DNA from: Vibrio pomeroyi
GTDB taxonomy: Bacteria; Pseudomonadota; Gammaproteobacteria; Enterobacterales; Vibrionaceae
Length of the DNA stretch: 64,000 nucleotides
Direction of reading: 5' to 3'
Assembly (NCBI RefSeq): GCF_024347595.1
Contig: NZ_AP025507.1
Coordinates: forward strand, 1,178,001 to 1,242,000
Shown here: piece after piece, positions 62,342 through 64,000 of the stretch
Position numbering within the stretch: the stretch's first letter is position 1
Layout of the letters: every line of letters starts with the position of its first letter
Made by a program: the position numbers and the translations under genes
Notes under the pieces: model-generated
Seen by the model: only the letters and a program-made list of their open reading frames with translations
Told to the model about the DNA's origin: nothing
Databases searched by the model: none

Positions 62342-62369
62342 TTGACGAATTTTTTCCATCCGTTAAAGT
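62342..62369 (+). promoter_or_regulatory. Promoter of tRNA array 2
   Basis: TTGACG, 16 bases, TAAAGT, the same layout as the array 1 promoter. It is 77 bases before the first tRNA-Leu. Confidence 0.75.
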
Positions 62370-62445
62370 ACACCTCGTTCTCACGGCTTAGGTCGCTGAG
62401 AGATGGTGTTTTACTTTTCAGTAATCAGCATCGCAAGATTGCGTT

Positions 62446-62532
62446 GCCCTGGTGGTGGAATTGGTAGACACAAGGGATTTAAAATCCCTCGGCGTTCGCG
62501 CTGTGCCGGTTCAAGTCCGGCCCGGGGCACCA
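62446..62532 (+). tRNA. tRNA-Leu (TAA), array 2, first copy
   Basis: An 87-base class II tRNA. It differs from the other two tRNA-Leu copies only by a paired change in the variable arm (CGGCG...CGCTG in place of CGACG...CGTTG), which keeps the pairing. CCA is encoded. Confidence 0.96.
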
Positions 62533-62598
62533 TCTATCTTGCTTCTACTTTTGAGTAGAGTGATGAACAAAGAGTTGTTCTCTTAAATCACTATTAAA

Positions 62599-62672
62599 GG
62601 CGCCTTGGCAGAGTGGCTATGCAGCGGATTGCAAATCCGTGGACCTCGGTTCGACTCCGGGAGGCGCCTCCA
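62599..62672 (+). tRNA. tRNA-Cys (GCA), array 2
   Basis: Identical to the two tRNA-Cys genes of array 1. CCA is encoded. Confidence 0.96.
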
Positions 62673-62709
62673 TTCTCTCTTTCATTTTAGAAAGAAAATG
62701 AATGAAAAT

Positions 62710-62785
62710 GCGATACTAGCTCAGTTGGTAGAGCGCAACCTTGCCAAGGTTGAGGTCATCGGTTCGAACCCGATGTATCGCTCCA
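62710..62785 (+). tRNA. tRNA-Gly (GCC), array 2
   Basis: Identical to the tRNA-Gly at 58628. CCA is encoded. Confidence 0.96.
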
Positions 62786-62865
62786 AATTTTGTAATGTTG
62801 ATTCGTTTCGACATTAAGATGGTGTTTTACTTTTCAGTAATCGGCATCGCAATAAAGAATTGCGT

Positions 62866-62952
62866 GCCCTGGTGGTGGAATTGGTAGACACAAGGGATTT
62901 AAAATCCCTCGACGTTCGCGTTGTGCCGGTTCAAGTCCGGCCCGGGGCACCA
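62866..62952 (+). tRNA. tRNA-Leu (TAA), array 2, second copy
   Basis: Identical to the tRNA-Leu at 58784. CCA is encoded. Confidence 0.96.
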
Positions 62953-63016
62953 TCTATTTGATTGTTACCTTGTTTGGTGATGTTCAAAAGAGTTGTTCTC
63001 TTAAAACACTATTGAA

Positions 63017-63090
63017 GGCGCCTTGGCAGAGTGGCTATGCAGCGGATTGCAAATCCGTGGACCTCGGTTCGACTCCGGGAGGCGCCTCCA
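63017..63090 (+). tRNA. tRNA-Cys (GCA), array 2, second copy
   Basis: Fourth identical tRNA-Cys in the window. CCA is encoded. Confidence 0.96.
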
Positions 63091-63102
63091 CTATTCAAAG
63101 TT

Positions 63103-63131
63103 AAAAGGCCAGCAGAAATGCTGGCCTTTTT
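63103..63131 (+). terminator. Terminator of tRNA array 2
   Basis: A 12-pair stem (AAAAGGCCAGCA with TGCTGGCCTTTT), a GAAA loop, and a T-run. Confidence 0.9.
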
Positions 63132-63645
63132 GCTATCTGAAATTCCACTTCTTTGTACTTTCCTAAATTCTAACGCCGTCCATTCATTGAATCGCACTTC
63201 TGGCTAGATGACTCAATCCGATTGTTCTGCTTTACGGAGTTCTACGCTATCAAGGCGCTTTATTGCACAAGTTGTATAAGTTGGCCAAACGTATTTCTGA
63301 GAAAGTTGTTTGAAGAAAACTGCTAGTAGCTCAGCAAGAAAGCCCAAGTTAATCGAGTGTGCGATTTTTAAATGGAATCGATGGGAAGGGAAGCGGGACG
63401 GCTGTGTTTTGGTCATCCAGTTCTTCACATTTATACACAGTTGCTCATGAACCTGTAACGCTTTCATGAGTTATTACACTTCTTATGACTGCAAATGAAA
63501 ATGATTGTCATTTACTTGCGTTATTGCTAGTCTATTGTGAAATATTACAACAAGCATGCTTGTGTGTGAAATTGCCTATAAAACGCCTCTAAACCTTATC
63601 AAACCTATGGTTATTCGTTTGCTATGGCGTAAAATTAGCCACTTC
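63132..63645. other. Intergenic region between tRNA array 2 and the nirB control region
   Basis: No supported gene. An 84-codon minus-strand frame (63213-63467) lacks a ribosome-binding site and recognisable features. Confidence 0.4.
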
Positions 63646-63702
63646 TACCTCTTTTGTTCTACCCCTTTTGGGTAGTTCGATTTCGTAATTGATTTACATC
63701 AT
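63646..63702 (+). promoter_or_regulatory. FNR-type box and NarP/NarL-like heptamers upstream of nirB
   Basis: TTGATTTACATCAT (63689-63702) fits the FNR box TTGAT-N4-ATCAA with one mismatch and lies 66 bases before the nirB ATG. Upstream are two heptamers that match TACYYMT: TACCTCT (63646-63652) and TACCCCT (63660-63666). The second is part of a TACCC...GGGTA inverted repeat. The layout fits anaerobic, nitrate/nitrite-responsive control. Confidence 0.65.
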
Positions 63703-63768
63703 ATTTTCATTTTCTTTCATAATTCATTATTCGCTCAGTTAAGAAATATATAACCTTCAGGAATTCTT

Positions 63769-64000
63769 ATGAGCAAGATGAAGCTAGTCGTAATCGGTAA
63801 CGGGATGGTCGGTCATCGCTATATCGAAGATTTAGTCGAGAAGACAGATGTTGCTAACATGGACATCACGGTGTTCTGTGAAGAGCCTCGCGTAGCCTAT
63901 GATCGTGTACACCTTTCTTCTTATTTTTCACACCATACTGCGGACGAACTTTCTTTAGTTAAAGAAGGCTTCTACGAGAAACACGGCATCAACATGCTGA
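63769..64000 (+). CDS. nirB: NADH-dependent nitrite reductase large subunit, 3' truncated by the window
   Basis: The first 77 residues are visible. MKLVVIGNGMVGHRYIEDLVE holds the GxGxxG dinucleotide-binding turn (GNGMVG), and ITVFCEEPRVAYDRVHLSSYF is a characteristic NirB segment. The enzyme reduces nitrite to ammonia in the cytoplasm with siroheme and FAD. The ATG at 63769 has TTCAGGAATTC upstream. The FNR-type box supports the identification. Confidence 0.9.
   Translation, partial: MSKMKLVVIGNGMVGHRYIEDLVEKTDVANMDITVFCEEPRVAYDRVHLSSYFSHHTADELSLVKEGFYEKHGINML

Larger units (their letters stand above)
62599..63091 (+). repeat. Direct repeat, right copy (Cys-Gly-Leu-Cys block)
   Basis: Nearly identical to 58517-59010. 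In addition, the leader GATGGTGTTTTACTTTTCAG that precedes each tRNA-Leu occurs three times (58737, 62402 and 62818), pointing to growth of the array by tandem duplication. Confidence 0.92.

Noticed and set aside
58517..63091. Integrated mobile island at tRNA genes
   Set aside because: No integrase, transposase or phage genes lie between the tRNA arrays. The repeats are whole tRNA blocks rather than a tRNA 3' end, so duplication by recombination explains them better.
63213..63467. 84-codon minus-strand frame
   Set aside because: No ribosome-binding site, no domain, no neighbour context; probably chance.

Overview
This window is a segment of a Vibrio chromosome, most likely from a marine species near the Splendidus clade. 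The evidence is the Vibrio-style type VI secretion system (T6SS) with VasH and VasL, a VieSAB-like regulatory locus, a DUF2860 porin-like protein, RavA-ViaA, and tRNA arrays with Vibrio-like spacing. The species call is an inference.

Bases 1-38700 are one T6SS island. It opens with the 3' part of a large unrecognised gene, which converges on vasH-clpV (minus strand). Diverging from clpV is an hcp-vgrG operon behind a sigma-54 promoter. This operon continues into a DUF6484 protein, a helical TIGR02270-like protein, a DUF2169 adaptor-like protein and a degenerate ketosynthase-fold protein. A second plus-strand operon follows a CRP-type site: ppkA-tssA-tssB-tssC-(hairpin)-tssE-tssF-tssG. On the minus strand lie vasL(tagA)-tssM and an Lrp/AsnC regulator, separated by a hexanucleotide tandem repeat. 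Divergent from vasL, across a region with a perfect CRP-type site and a second CRP-like site, runs an outer-membrane barrel gene-tagH-tssJ-tssK-tssL. The island ends in an effector module. A PAAR-like (DUF4150) protein is followed in the same frame, after one TGA, by an AHH-type nuclease. Four immunity-like genes come next, and then a short decayed copy of the PAAR gene start.

Bases 38700-41130 hold a ToxR/TcpP-like membrane regulator, a small overlapping membrane partner gene, and a DUF2860 outer-membrane protein.

Bases 42100-52800 are a signalling locus. A VieS-like hybrid kinase, a REC-EAL phosphodiesterase, a REC-LuxR regulator and a GGDEF cyclase form a translationally coupled operon. 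A LysR regulator follows. On the opposite strand are another REC-LuxR regulator, a VieB-like REC-TPR protein and a free Hpt protein. The locus combines a branched phosphorelay with both making and breaking of c-di-GMP.

Bases 52970-58320 are ordinary chromosome: a small cytochrome c, L-threonine aldolase, a Nudix hydrolase and ravA-viaA. Two nearly identical tRNA arrays (Cys-Gly-Leu-Cys and Leu-Cys-Gly-Leu-Cys) flank a chemoreceptor gene and a class 3 lipase. The window closes at the start of nirB, behind an FNR-type box and NarP/NarL-like heptamers.
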